From NCBI GenBank assembly GCA_025361485.1, contig JANYLA010000066.1:1-42183 (forward strand): a DNA stretch of 42,183 nt, read 5' to 3'. Positions 1 through 9,080 of the stretch are shown piece by piece. Every line of letters begins with the position of its first letter. The stretch's first letter is position 1. Source of the DNA: Bacteroidales bacterium (GTDB lineage: Bacteria; Bacteroidota; Bacteroidia; Bacteroidales; Tenuifilaceae). Position numbers and translations under genes: made by a program. The notes under the pieces are model-generated. The model did not search any database. It was not told the origin of the DNA and worked only from the letters and a program-made list of their open reading frames with translations.

Positions 1-29
1 GACGAAAACAAAGGTCGAACATTTGCATT

Positions 30-114
30 AAGAGAGAAAATGTCTTTCGGGCTTTTCTCTCTTTCCTTCATTCCGCTATCGCTGCATTTCGGAAAGAGAG
101 AAAATCAATCATTG
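30..114 (+). promoter_or_regulatory. Alternative stem-loops ahead of valS
   Basis: Three related segments lie here. Segment 30-40 pairs perfectly over 11 bp with 53-63 (12-nt loop). Segment 53-66 also pairs perfectly over 14 bp with 101-114 (34-nt loop). The two hairpins share the middle arm, so only one can form at a time. The first hairpin, with a few T residues after it, could simply be the terminator of a gene to the left of the window. The arrangement also resembles a leader with mutually exclusive folds. The rest of the interval to valS is AT-rich with no ORF. Confidence 0.4.
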
Positions 115-178
115 TTGCATTTACTAATTGAATTTTTCATCTTCTTCCAACTTCTTCTTACCATTCACATTAATTTCT

Positions 179-186
179 TATTTTTG
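179..186 (+). promoter_or_regulatory. Candidate -7 box for valS
   Basis: TATTTTTG matches the Bacteroidota -7 consensus TAnnTTTG and lies about 38 nt before the valS ATG. No clear TTTG -33 element is seen at the expected distance, so this is a weak prediction. If it is the real promoter, the hairpins at 30-114 are upstream of the transcript and not part of a leader. Confidence 0.3.
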
Positions 187-224
187 CCAACTATATTTTA
201 AAAATTTCATTTTAGTTGATTTTT

Positions 225-2852
225 ATGGAAATTCCCGCAAAGTATAATCCTGCCGAAGTTGAGGATAAGTGGTATAAGTACTGGATGGAGAATAATTTCT
301 TCCGTTCTGTACCCGATGAGCGCGAGCCTTATTGTATAGTAATTCCTCCTCCAAACGTAACGGGTGTGCTTCATATGGGGCATATGCTAAACAATACGCT
401 TCAGGATGTGCTTGTCCGCAGGGCAAGAATGACTGGGAAGAATGCTTGCTGGGTTCCTGGAACTGACCATGCTTCAATTGCGACAGAAGCAAAGGTTGTA
501 TCAAAACTTAGAGCAGAGGGAATTGATAAGAATTCGCTTACGCGTGATGAGTTTCTTGAGCATGCATGGGAGTGGAAAGAGAAACATGGTGGAATAATCC
601 TTGAGCAACTTAAGAAATTAGGCGCATCATGCGATTGGGAGCGCACCAGCTTTACCATGGACGAGAGTCTATCGGCTAGCGTTATTAAGGTTTTTGTAGA
701 TCTTTATAATAAAGGATTGGTATATCGTGGGGTTCGGATGGTAAATTGGGATCCACAGGCCAAAACGGCTGTTAGCGACGAAGAGGTTATTTATCGCGAA
801 GTTCAGAGCAAGCTATACTACCTAAAATATTTAATTGAAGGTGAAAATGGTTTTGTAACCATTGCAACCACACGCCCCGAGACCATTCTTGGCGATACTG
901 CTGTTTGTGTTCACCCAAACGATCCTCGTTATGCCCATCTAAAAGGCAAAAAGGTTATCGTTCCGCTTATCGAAAGAAGCGTACCAATTATTTACGATGA
1001 GTACGTTGATATGGAATTTGGAACAGGAGCGCTTAAGGTAACTCCTGCACACGATATCAATGACTACTTGCTGGGCGATAAGCATAACCTCGAGACTATT
1101 GATATTTTCAATGATGATGGAACAATGAGTACTGCGGCCCAATTATATATTGGTCAGGATCGATTTGATGTTCGTAAAATAATTGTAAAGGATTTAGAAA
1201 GCGCAGGTAATCTTGCAAAGGTTGAGGAATATCAGAATAAGGTTGGTTACTCCGAACGTACTGATGCTGTTATAGAGCCAAAATTATCAATGCAGTGGTT
1301 CTTGAAGATGCAAGATCTTTCAAAACCCGCTTTGGATGCTGTTATTAATGGTGATATTCAACTTTATCCTCCAAAGTTTGTGAACACTTACCGCCACTGG
1401 ATGGAGAATGTGAAGGACTGGTGTTTGTCTCGCCAACTTTGGTGGGGACACAGGATACCGGCATACTATCTACCCGAGGGTGGTTTTGTTGTTGCTGAAA
1501 CTGAGGCTGAGGCGTTGGAGGCTGCTAGAAAGAAAACAGGTAATCCATCGCTCAAACTTTCTGACTTACGTCAGGAGGAGGATGTTCTCGATACTTGGTT
1601 TAGCTCATGGTTATGGCCAATCTCTGTATTCGATGGAATTCGTTATCCTGAGAATGAAGATATAAAATATTACTACCCAACCAACGATCTGATCACTGCA
1701 CCCGAAATCCTATTTTTCTGGGTTGCACGTATGATTATTGCTGGGTATGAGTATCAAGGTGCAAAGCCGTTCAAGAGCGTTTACCTTACCGGTATCGTTC
1801 GCGATTCGCAAAAGCGCAAGATGAGTAAGCAGCTGGGTAACTCGCCCGATCCGCTCGATCTCATTGCCAAGTATGGTGCCGATGGTGTTCGTATCGGCAT
1901 GCTATTTTGTTCTCCCGCAGGAAACGATCTTCTGTTTGAGGAAACGCTTCCTGAGCAGGGTCGAAATTTCAGCAATAAGATTTGGAATGCTTTCCGCCTT
2001 GTAAAAGGTTGGGAGGTTGATTCAAAAATACCTCAGCCAGTCTCGTCTGCAGCTGCAATTATATGGTTCAACAATATTCTGAATCGTGAAATTGAGCAGA
2101 TTGATGATCATTTCGACAAGTATAGAATCTCCGAGGCCTTGATGACCGTTTACAAACTTTTCTGGGATGAGTTCTCATCGTGGTTACTCGAAATGGTTAA
2201 ACCAGCATACCAACAGCCTATTGATGTAAAAACTTATGGTGAACTCGTAGGCATTTTTGCAAAGATGCTTACGCTGCTCCATCCCTTTATGCCATTCATT
2301 ACTGAAGAATTATGGCATTCACTGCATGAAAGGAAACAGGGCGATAGCCTTATGATAACCCAAATGCCCAAATCGGCACCTTATGATGCTGATCTTCTTG
2401 AGCAATTTGAGTTGATGAAGGAGGTAATTTCAGGTGTTCGTACAATCCGTCAGGAAAAGAATATTCCGAATAAGCAATCGCTTAACCTTTACATCAAATC
2501 AACCGATAAATTTGGAGCCGAGGTTGAAAGTATCATAACAAAACTTGCAGGACTAGAAACCTTAACCTATACCAAAGAAAAGGTTGAGGGTGCAGCATCA
2601 TTCCTAATCAAATCATCGGAGTTTTATGTTCCATTAGAAGGATTAATTAATCCTGAAGAGGAGATTGCAAAACTCAAGGCTGAACTAGATTATACTAAAG
2701 GATTTCTTCAAAGTGTAATGAAAAAGTTAAGCAACGAACGATTTGTAAATAGTGCTCCTGCACAGGTTGTTGAGATTGAGCGCAACAAGCAAGCCGATGC
2801 CGAATCAAAGATTAGTGTTATTGAGGAAAGGCTTAAACTTCTCGCAAAATAG
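225..2852 (+). CDS. valS: Valine--tRNA ligase
   Basis: Cytosolic class I aminoacyl-tRNA synthetase that charges tRNA-Val with valine and edits mischarged threonine. The class I HIGH signature appears as HMGH at about residues 50-53, just after PPPNVTGVL. The KMSKS loop appears as [14 protein letters not shown] at about 532. The CP1 editing domain lies between them, with [13 protein letters not shown] and [12 protein letters not shown]. An anticodon-binding domain follows, and the C-terminus is the ValRS coiled-coil arm (about the last 70 residues). The length of 875 aa is normal for the family. The frame also allows a TTG at 216, but the ATG at 225 gives the usual MEIPAKYNP start and is chosen. 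The gene stands alone and ends in a strong hairpin. Confidence 0.98.
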   Translation: MEIPAKYNPAEVEDKWYKYWMENNFFRSVPDEREPYCIVIPPPNVTGVLHMGHMLNNTLQDVLVRRARMTGKNACWVPGTDHASIATEAKVVSKLRAEGIDKNSLTRDEFLEHAWEWKEKHGGIILEQLKKLGASCDWERTSFTMDESLSASVIKVFVDLYNKGLVYRGVRMVNWDPQAKTAVSDEEVIYREVQSKLYYLKYLIEGENGFVTIATTRPETILGDTAVCVHPNDPRYAHLKGKKVIVPLIERSVPIIYDEYVDMEFGTGALKVTPAHDINDYLLGDKHNLETIDIFNDDGTMSTAAQLYIGQDRFDVRKIIVKDLESAGNLAKVEEYQNKVGYSERTDAVIEPKLSMQWFLKMQDLSKPALDAVINGDIQLYPPKFVNTYRHWMENVKDWCLSRQLWWGHRIPAYYLPEGGFVVAETEAEALEAARKKTGNPSLKLSDLRQEEDVLDTWFSSWLWPISVFDGIRYPENEDIKYYYPTNDLITAPEILFFWVARMIIAGYEYQGAKPFKSVYLTGIVRDSQKRKMSKQLGNSPDPLDLIAKYGADGVRIGMLFCSPAGNDLLFEETLPEQGRNFSNKIWNAFRLVKGWEVDSKIPQPVSSAAAIIWFNNILNREIEQIDDHFDKYRISEALMTVYKLFWDEFSSWLLEMVKPAYQQPIDVKTYGELVGIFAKMLTLLHPFMPFITEELWHSLHERKQGDSLMITQMPKSAPYDADLLEQFELMKEVISGVRTIRQEKNIPNKQSLNLYIKSTDKFGAEVESIITKLAGLETLTYTKEKVEGAASFLIKSSEFYVPLEGLINPEEEIAKLKAELDYTKGFLQSVMKKLSNERFVNSAPAQVVEIERNKQADAESKISVIEERLKLLAK

Positions 2853-2870
2853 AATATACAGTTTTAATAC

Positions 2871-2906
2871 AAAGACCTTTCGGGACTTTTTCCTGAAAGG
2901 TCTTTT
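2871..2906 (+). terminator. Rho-independent terminator after valS
   Basis: Perfect 11-bp stem, AAAGACCTTTC (2871-2881) with GAAAGGTCTTT (2895-2905), 13-nt loop, 19 nt after the valS stop. The right arm ends in a short T run. It separates valS from glnA. Confidence 0.8.
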
Positions 2907-2939
2907 AGCATCAAATCTATGCTGCGAAACATTTATTGT

Positions 2940-2973
2940 TTTGTAATGTATAATGAAGACTTTCTTAGTTTTG
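2940..2973 (+). promoter_or_regulatory. Candidate promoter for glnA
   Basis: TTTG at 2940-2943 and TAGTTTTG at 2966-2973 match the Bacteroidota -33 (TTTG) and -7 (TAnnTTTG) elements with a 22-nt spacer. The -7 box is 29 nt before the glnA ATG. This is a consensus match only. Confidence 0.5.
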
Positions 2974-3002
2974 TAAACTTTTTCTTTTAAAATGTTATAA
3001 AA

Positions 3003-4508
3003 ATGAAAGATTCTGAAATTTCGATGAACCCCAATGAATTGGTTCAGTTCCTTAAGAAACCTTCTTCACAATTTACAAAGGATGATATCATCCAATTTTG
3101 TGAGGAGAATGGAGTTGAAATGGTCAACTTCCGATATGTTGCAGAGGACGGAAGATTAAAAACCTTAAACTTTGTAATCAATTCGAAGGAGCACCTCGAT
3201 TCAATCCTTTCAACCGGCGAACGGGTTGACGGAAGTAGTCTTTTCTCATTCATCGGGGCAGGAAGCAGCGATTTATATGTTATACCAAGATATAAAACAG
3301 CCTTTGTAAATCCATTTACATCGGTGCCAACTATTGATATTCTTTGCTCGTTTTACACAAATGAGGGCAAGCCGCTTGAGAGTTCACCTGAATATGTACT
3401 TCGTAAGGCACACGATCTTTTCAAAAAAGAAACGGGCTGCACTTTTAAAGCGCTTGCTGAGCTTGAATATTATGTAATTAGCGATCGCGAGGAGGCTTTC
3501 CCAGGCGTTGACCAAAAGGGCTATCATGCTTCGGAACCATTCGCAAAGTGCGAGGTGCTTAGACGCGAAGCATTAGTTCTAATTGCCAAGGCAGGTGGAA
3601 AAATTAAGTATGGCCATGCTGAGGTTGGTTGCTTTATGACCGAGGATAAACTCTTCGAGCAGCACGAAATCGAATTCTTACCTGTACCTGCCGAGGAAGC
3701 CGTAGACCAACTGGTTATTGCCAAGTGGATTGTGAGGATGTTAGGATATCAATACGGTGTTGATATCAGCTTTGCTCCAAAGATTACTGTTGGTAAGGCT
3801 GGAAGTGGATTGCATTTTCATATGCTAGCCGAGAAGGATGGTTGCAACCTAATGATTGAGAATGGCAAGCTGAGCCCAATGGCTCGTAAAATGATTGCTG
3901 GCATTCTTGATGTTGCTGATGCTTTGACAGCATTTGGCAATACAATCCCAACATCATATCTACGATTAGTGCCTCATCAGGAAGCGCCTACCAATATTTG
4001 CTGGGGCGATCGTAACCGGTCAGTTGTTATTCGTGTTCCATTAGGATGGTCGGGAGCACAGCATATGATTAGTGATGCTAACCCGCACGATTGTAACTGT
4101 CAACCCGAAAGCGTTAATAAGCAAACTTTTGAGTTTAGAGTACCTGATTGTTCTGCTGATCCTTATCTACTGGTTGCTGGATTTATTATTTCTTCTCTAA
4201 ATGGTTTAAAAAGTAAGGATTCATTAGAGGTTGCTGAGAAACTTTACGTTGATGTAAATATCTTCAAACCTGAATTCAAGGAGAAGTTAGCAACCCTAAA
4301 ACAGCTACCAGCATCATGCTTTGAATCAGCGGAGGCGCTTGAGGCAAAGCGTACTGCTTTTGAAGAGAACGGAATATTCCCAAAGGGGATGATTGATTCA
4401 AGGATTAATAGCCTAAAAGCTTTTAACGATAAAGGTCTAAGCGAAAAACTATACGGTAAGAATGATGAGATTGCTAAACTCGTTCAACAATATTTACATG
4501 TTGGATAG
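3003..4508 (+). CDS. glnA: Glutamine synthetase (type I-like)
   Basis: Glutamate--ammonia ligase, which makes glutamine from glutamate, ammonia and ATP in the cytosol. An N-terminal beta-grasp domain (about 20-110, with VDGSSLFSF) precedes the catalytic domain. That domain carries ELEYYV (metal-binding Glu), AEVGC, GSGLHFHM, the nucleotide/substrate loop PTNICWGDRNRSVVIRVP, and FEFRVPDCSADPYLLVAGF. At 501 aa it has GSI-like size and is much shorter than the ~730-aa GSIII also common in Bacteroidota. I see no NLY-type adenylylation motif near the C-terminus, so GlnE-type control is not expected. It is monocistronic between hairpins. Start ATG 3003; an internal ATG at codon 8 is possible. Confidence 0.93.
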   Translation: MKDSEISMNPNELVQFLKKPSSQFTKDDIIQFCEENGVEMVNFRYVAEDGRLKTLNFVINSKEHLDSILSTGERVDGSSLFSFIGAGSSDLYVIPRYKTAFVNPFTSVPTIDILCSFYTNEGKPLESSPEYVLRKAHDLFKKETGCTFKALAELEYYVISDREEAFPGVDQKGYHASEPFAKCEVLRREALVLIAKAGGKIKYGHAEVGCFMTEDKLFEQHEIEFLPVPAEEAVDQLVIAKWIVRMLGYQYGVDISFAPKITVGKAGSGLHFHMLAEKDGCNLMIENGKLSPMARKMIAGILDVADALTAFGNTIPTSYLRLVPHQEAPTNICWGDRNRSVVIRVPLGWSGAQHMISDANPHDCNCQPESVNKQTFEFRVPDCSADPYLLVAGFIISSLNGLKSKDSLEVAEKLYVDVNIFKPEFKEKLATLKQLPASCFESAEALEAKRTAFEENGIFPKGMIDSRINSLKAFNDKGLSEKLYGKNDEIAKLVQQYLHVG

Positions 4509-4530
4509 ACTCTAAAAAAACAATCATTTT

Positions 4531-4563
4531 AACCCTCTGTGAACGTTATCACAGAGGGTTTTT
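4531..4563 (+). terminator. Rho-independent terminator after glnA
   Basis: Perfect 12-bp stem, AACCCTCTGTGA (4531-4542) with TCACAGAGGGTT (4549-4560), 6-nt loop, followed by TTT. It lies 22 nt after the glnA stop. Confidence 0.88.
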
Positions 4564-4629
4564 CATTGAGATTTTAACCATCGAATTAAAAAATTGATAA
4601 CTTGTAGGCTAATCGCATTTTGAGAATCG

Positions 4630-6264
4630 ATGGAAAATATGCTGGCTATCGTTATTGCTGAAGCAAGAATCTCAGATAGGCTCAAATCAGATTTGAAAAG
4701 CCTTGGTTTTTCGAACTGTTCGGTTTTTTTATCAATCAATAATTTTCTTATTCAAGAGCCTCAAATCACACCCGATTTAATTATAGTAGATATTAACAAG
4801 GAGAGCGAAAGCGATTTTGTTGACCTTAAAAAAAATATTCAAAAGCACCATGGCTTGGTCCCAATACTTTTTATTTCAGAAGAGCGAATAGCCCAAAACT
4901 TAGTTGATAAAAGGCAATTAAAAAAGAATAATTACATTAACGATTCATATACTTTCCGAGAATTAGATCTTTGTGTTGATGCATTATTGGAACAATTCAG
5001 AGAAATAAAAACCGAACATATTTGGCTTGATCAAAAAGGATTAATATCCTTCTTCAATGTCTTGCCTAATGGCATAATAATATGCGATGATAGTGGTAGA
5101 ATCCTTAATGTTAATAGAGCGCTCACTCAAATTCTTGGCTATAGTACCGCAGAATTTTGTTCGATGCATATTAAGGATTTAACTCCTAAGCAAAACCATG
5201 GGCTAATTAATCAGAATATAGAAAGAGTATTAAAGGGCGAAACAGTAAGATCAGAGGTTGTAAATATTTGCAGAAATGGTGAAAGCAAGAATCTTGAAAT
5301 AATTGACACCAAGATATTGCTTTCAAATGGAAAGGATGGACTATTGATTATTTCATCTGACATTACTCATTTGAATGAGGTTAATAATGCGCTCGCTGAA
5401 TCGGAGGAGAAGTATAGAATACTGGTTGAAAAATCGAATGATGGGATAGTTTTTGCCCAGGATGGAGTCTTGATTTACGGTAACCCGAAGATATTGGAGA
5501 TGACTATGGTTACTTCTGTTGAATTAATAGGACAGCCATTTCTTAAGTTCATTCATGGAAGCGAAAAGGAAGTCGTAACGGAGAATTATAAAAGAAGAAT
5601 AAATGGAGACAATGCGCCTGAAATCTATGAAACTTTAATACAACGGGTCAACGGAGATCCCATTCCTGTTGAGTTTAACGTTAACATGGCATTATATCGG
5701 GGCAAACTTACCACAATGGTATTTATTAGGGATATTTCGCAACGGAAATTGACGGAGAAATTCCTTAAGGAAAGCGAGGAGAACTATCGAAGCATTTTTG
5801 ATAACACAAGCGAGGCAATTTATATTCAGGATTCAAACGGAGTCTTTCTTGATGTCAATAAGGCGGCAATAAAACTTTATGGTTATTCCAAATCAGAGAT
5901 AGTTGGAAGTACACCTGAAAAATTATCGGCATCAGGAATGAATAATTTAGATGCTGTAGCAGTGAGATTAGCGGAGGCTTTTAAAGGAATTACACAGAAA
6001 TTTGAATTTTGGGGGTTATCAAAAAATGGAAACATTTTTCCCAAAGAGATAATTCTTAATAAAGGTAAATATTTTGGTGCCGATGTGGTTATTGCAATGG
6101 CTCGCGACATTACTGACAGAAAAAATGCTGAGGCAATCTTGGTAGAAAGTGAGGAGAAGTATCGAACTCTTGCAGAGCAGATTCCTGTTGGTATTTACAG
6201 AACTTCTGAGGCAGGAAGGATTCATTATGCTAATCTAGCATTGGCTCAAATACTTTGGTTATGA
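4630..6264 (+). CDS. Hybrid histidine kinase, N-terminal part (frameshifted)
   Basis: Sensory half of a soluble multi-PAS hybrid histidine kinase; no membrane segment is seen. Residues 1-115 look like a degenerate receiver. The phospho-acceptor position is kept (Asp54 in LIIVD), but the acidic pair is reduced to AEA and the conserved Lys is absent. PAS domains follow at about 135-250, 258-375 and 382-500, separated by the usual ESEEKYR/DITDRK linkers. A fourth PAS starts at about 508 and breaks at residue 540: the frame ends in ALAQILWL and a TGA at 6262. Removing one T from the TTT at 6254-6256 restores the expected LGYESVDEL continuation into the next ORF. The joined protein would be 1266 aa. 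Mutation and sequencing error are both possible. Confidence 0.85.
   Translation: MENMLAIVIAEARISDRLKSDLKSLGFSNCSVFLSINNFLIQEPQITPDLIIVDINKESESDFVDLKKNIQKHHGLVPILFISEERIAQNLVDKRQLKKNNYINDSYTFRELDLCVDALLEQFREIKTEHIWLDQKGLISFFNVLPNGIIICDDSGRILNVNRALTQILGYSTAEFCSMHIKDLTPKQNHGLINQNIERVLKGETVRSEVVNICRNGESKNLEIIDTKILLSNGKDGLLIISSDITHLNEVNNALAESEEKYRILVEKSNDGIVFAQDGVLIYGNPKILEMTMVTSVELIGQPFLKFIHGSEKEVVTENYKRRINGDNAPEIYETLIQRVNGDPIPVEFNVNMALYRGKLTTMVFIRDISQRKLTEKFLKESEENYRSIFDNTSEAIYIQDSNGVFLDVNKAAIKLYGYSKSEIVGSTPEKLSASGMNNLDAVAVRLAEAFKGITQKFEFWGLSKNGNIFPKEIILNKGKYFGADVVIAMARDITDRKNAEAILVESEEKYRTLAEQIPVGIYRTSEAGRIHYANLALAQILWL
6254..6256 (+). other. One-base frameshift site in the PAS kinase
   Basis: The run TTT in tacTTTggt is one base too long for an open frame across the fourth PAS domain. 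Upstream the frame reads HYANLALAQIL. One base later it reads GYESVDELITHN, which is the normal continuation of a PAS domain. Both sides remain good coding sequence, so the break is either recent or an error in the assembly. Confidence 0.85.
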
Positions 6265-6325
6265 ATCTGTAGATGAATTAATAACCCATAATGTAAACGA
6301 GTTTTTTGCAACACCAGTTGATAGG

Positions 6326-8431
6326 TTGAAAGTGATTAACTCGGTTAAAAATTCAAATGAATATGCTCAAAGTGAGATTCATTTAGTTCGTAAGGATGGG
6401 AAAAAGATTTGGATTAGAGATAACGGAAAGTCAACATATGACAATCAAGGGAACCTAATGTTTTTCGATGGAGTAATTGAAAATATTACTGAGCAAAAGG
6501 AATCCAATGAGGCATTGCTTGAGAGTGAATCGAATCTTAGAGCAATGCTGAAAGCAATTCCTGATTTGCTATTTAAATTAAGTAGAGAGGGTATTTACCT
6601 TGACTTTTATACTCCTAGTATTGAAGATATTCTAATTACAAAAGAAAAAATTATTGGTCATTCTATTCGTGAGTACTTTTCACCTGAAATCTGCAAGCAG
6701 ATTTTCTCAGCTATTGAAATCTGCGTATCAACAGGCGTTTTACAAACAATTGAGTATACAATCTTATTTGACGGTAGTTTGAACTATTATGAAGCCAGAA
6801 TCGTTCCAACTAAGGATAATGAAGTTCTCTCATTGGCACGCAATATCACAAGCAGAAAGAAAGCCGAAGAGAAGGTTAATATGTTGGCTCAAACAATTAA
6901 TAATATTCTTGAATGTGTTTCAATAACAGATATAAACGATCGAATAATATATGTAAACCCCGCTCTAATTAAGACATACGGATATAATGAAGAAGAAATC
7001 TTAAATAAAAATATTTCTATTCTAAGATCCTCTTCAGTATCTGAGATTCAGAGTAATGAAATTTATAACAACACATTAAAAGGCGGTTGGCAGGGTGAAA
7101 TTTTAAATATTCGAAAAGATGGTAGCGAATTCCCAATATCTCTTTCAACTGCTGTTGTAAATGATGACAAAGGTAAATCTATTGCTTTTGTTGGAGTTGC
7201 TAATGATATTACCCATCGAAAAATTGCAGAACAAGATTTAATTAAAGCAAAGGAAAAAGCAGAAGAATCCGATAAGCTTAAAACAGCATTTCTTGCAAAC
7301 ATGAGCCATGAGATACGCTCACCAATGAACGCGATTCTTGGTTTTATTCGAATAATTAAGGAGGAGGAGAGGTTATCGGAAAATGGCAAGCAGTATATTG
7401 ATTTAGTTTCGAGCAGCGGTGCTCAGCTCATTTCAGTAATCGAAGATATTCTCGACACCTCTAAGATTCAGGCGAACCAGCTGAGATTGAGTTTTCGTGA
7501 ATTTGATTTAAATTCTCTTCTTATCGATCTTTATACTATTTATAATGTACAAGTTAAAGAGAAATATAAAAAGAATACAATATTGCTCCCTCCAACCATT
7601 CCATACCCCTCACCCTTTGTAATTAATTCTGATGATATGCGAATTCGACAGATTTTAACCAATCTGTTGAGTAATGCTATTAAATTTACATCAAAAGGAA
7701 TAATTGAATTCGGCTATTCAGTAATTATCGACGATGAGAATACTTTTGTTCAGTTCTATGTTAAGGATACTGGTATTGGTTTAGCCCCTGATGCTTTAGA
7801 TCTTATTTTTGAACGATTCAGACAAGCTGATGATTCTTACACAAGAATGTACGGAGGCTCGGGACTTGGATTAGCAATTTCAAAGGGATTAATTGAATTA
7901 TTAGGAGGAAAAATTTGGGTTGAAAGTCAGGAGGGAAGCGGCTCTGTTTTTTACTTTACTCTACCACTTGGAGGAGTGCTTTCACAGAATAATGAGAAAA
8001 ACTTTGATGATACTTCAGTTGATGAATTCGTAAAACGCATTGATGGATTAAACTGGTCCGATAAAACAATTCTTATTGTTGAGGATATGCAGGAAATTCA
8101 ATATTTCCTGAAGCGAGTTCTGCTCAAAACGGGTGTAAACCTTTTGTTTGCAGCATCGGCTAAAGAAGCAAGAGCAATTTTTCAAATTAGTGAAAAATTA
8201 GATTTAATACTGCTTGATATCCGATTGCCCGATGGCGATGGTTATGAACTTGCCCTTGAGTTTAAGGCTAAGAAGCCTAATATTCCAATAATAGTTCAAA
8301 CAGCCTATGCGATGCAGGGGGAAAAGGAGAAAAGTCAATCGTTTGGATGCGACGATTTTATAACTAAACCGATTAATTCTGATTTACTGTTGCTGAAAAT
8401 TAACAACCTGTTAAAGAAAAATCGGCACTAA
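6326..8431 (+). CDS. Hybrid histidine kinase, C-terminal part (frameshifted)
   Basis: Continuation of the kinase beginning at 4630; homologous coding sequence starts at about 6257, and 6326 is only the first available (TTG) start. It holds the end of PAS4 (to about residue 55), PAS5 (about 62-175) and PAS6 (about 183-300). A short coiled linker leads into HisKA, with phospho-acceptor His328 in MSHEIRSPMNAI. HATPase follows, with NLLSNAIKF, KDTGIGL, FERF and GSGLGLAISKGL. The C-terminal receiver (about 577-698) has the phospho-acceptor Asp631 (LILLDIRLPDGDG) and the conserved Lys in FITKPI. Catalytic residues look intact, so a separately translated product could still have kinase activity without most of its sensors. 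No response regulator gene is adjacent. Its stop is 4 bp from the stop of convergent pdxH. Confidence 0.87.
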   Translation: MKVINSVKNSNEYAQSEIHLVRKDGKKIWIRDNGKSTYDNQGNLMFFDGVIENITEQKESNEALLESESNLRAMLKAIPDLLFKLSREGIYLDFYTPSIEDILITKEKIIGHSIREYFSPEICKQIFSAIEICVSTGVLQTIEYTILFDGSLNYYEARIVPTKDNEVLSLARNITSRKKAEEKVNMLAQTINNILECVSITDINDRIIYVNPALIKTYGYNEEEILNKNISILRSSSVSEIQSNEIYNNTLKGGWQGEILNIRKDGSEFPISLSTAVVNDDKGKSIAFVGVANDITHRKIAEQDLIKAKEKAEESDKLKTAFLANMSHEIRSPMNAILGFIRIIKEEERLSENGKQYIDLVSSSGAQLISVIEDILDTSKIQANQLRLSFREFDLNSLLIDLYTIYNVQVKEKYKKNTILLPPTIPYPSPFVINSDDMRIRQILTNLLSNAIKFTSKGIIEFGYSVIIDDENTFVQFYVKDTGIGLAPDALDLIFERFRQADDSYTRMYGGSGLGLAISKGLIELLGGKIWVESQEGSGSVFYFTLPLGGVLSQNNEKNFDDTSVDEFVKRIDGLNWSDKTILIVEDMQEIQYFLKRVLLKTGVNLLFAASAKEARAIFQISEKLDLILLDIRLPDGDGYELALEFKAKKPNIPIIVQTAYAMQGEKEKSQSFGCDDFITKPINSDLLLLKINNLLKKNRH

Positions 8432-8435
8432 ATCC

Positions 8436-9080
8436 TTAGGGAGCAAGCCTTTCAATTTTCCATTTATTTTTCACGTGTGTATATTGGATTCTGTCGTGAA
8501 GACGACTTGGGCGACCTTGCCAGAATTCGATTAGATTGGGCGCTAACAGATACCCGCCCCAATTTGCAGGTCGGCTAATGGTTTTGCCAGTAAACTGACT
8601 CTCAATTACAACTTTTATCGACTCCAGAAAATTTCGACCATGTATAACCCTACTTTGAGGCGACACCCAAGCACTTATTTTACTTCCATCGGGACGGGAA
8701 TTGAAGTAGTCGGCGCTTTCCTGTTCGCTCATTTTTTCTATACTTCCTTCAATACGGATTTGTCGTTCCAACTCAGGCCAAAAGAAAACTAGTGCGGCAA
8801 AAGAATTCTGCTCAAGCTGAACTGCTTTTCTGCTCTGGTAGTTGGTGAAAAAGGAGAATCCATGCTCATCAAACGCTTTGAGCAGAACAACTCGTGCCGA
8901 TGGTCGTCCATCATCAGTGGATGTTGCTAAAACCATGGCATTCGGTTCTGGAACTTCTGCGTTTAGCGCATCATCAAACCAAGTACTGAACTGAACGATT
9001 GGATTTTTATCAACCTCGCTTTCATCTAATTGCCTGATCGAGTATTCCTTGCGGATAGATGAAATGTCTTTTTTTTCCAT
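8436..9080 (-). CDS. pdxH: Pyridoxamine 5'-phosphate oxidase
   Basis: FMN-dependent enzyme that oxidises pyridoxine/pyridoxamine 5'-phosphate to pyridoxal 5'-phosphate, the last step of vitamin B6 cofactor synthesis and salvage. Family motifs are clear: RPSARVVLLKAFDEHGF and FFTNYQSRKAVQL (FMN binding), FFWPELERQIRIEG, SRPDGSKISAWVSPQS, and the C-terminal ANWGGY and EFWQGRPSRLHDRIQY. The 214-aa length is standard. Its ATG directly follows the TAA of the upstream yihY-like gene with no gap, so it is the last gene of a leftward operon with nadC. Confidence 0.97.
   Translation of the reverse strand: MEKKDISSIRKEYSIRQLDESEVDKNPIVQFSTWFDDALNAEVPEPNAMVLATSTDDGRPSARVVLLKAFDEHGFSFFTNYQSRKAVQLEQNSFAALVFFWPELERQIRIEGSIEKMSEQESADYFNSRPDGSKISAWVSPQSRVIHGRNFLESIKVVIESQFTGKTISRPANWGGYLLAPNLIEFWQGRPSRLHDRIQYTHVKNKWKIERLAP

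Noticed and set aside
216-224. TTG start for valS three codons before the ATG
   Set aside because: The ATG at 225 gives the standard ValRS N-terminus; TTG starts are rarer and no ribosome-binding site favours it.
1-224. T-box riboswitch ahead of valS
   Set aside because: No T-box core motif or specifier-loop layout could be seen, and the class is not typical of this phylum.
6254-6264. Programmed ribosomal frameshift in the PAS kinase
   Set aside because: No convincing slippery heptamer, stimulatory structure or functional reason is visible; an indel or sequence error is simpler.
7063-7389. 108-codon minus-strand ORF in the kinase gene
   Set aside because: Antisense to the HisKA/PAS coding sequence, with composition expected of a shadow frame.
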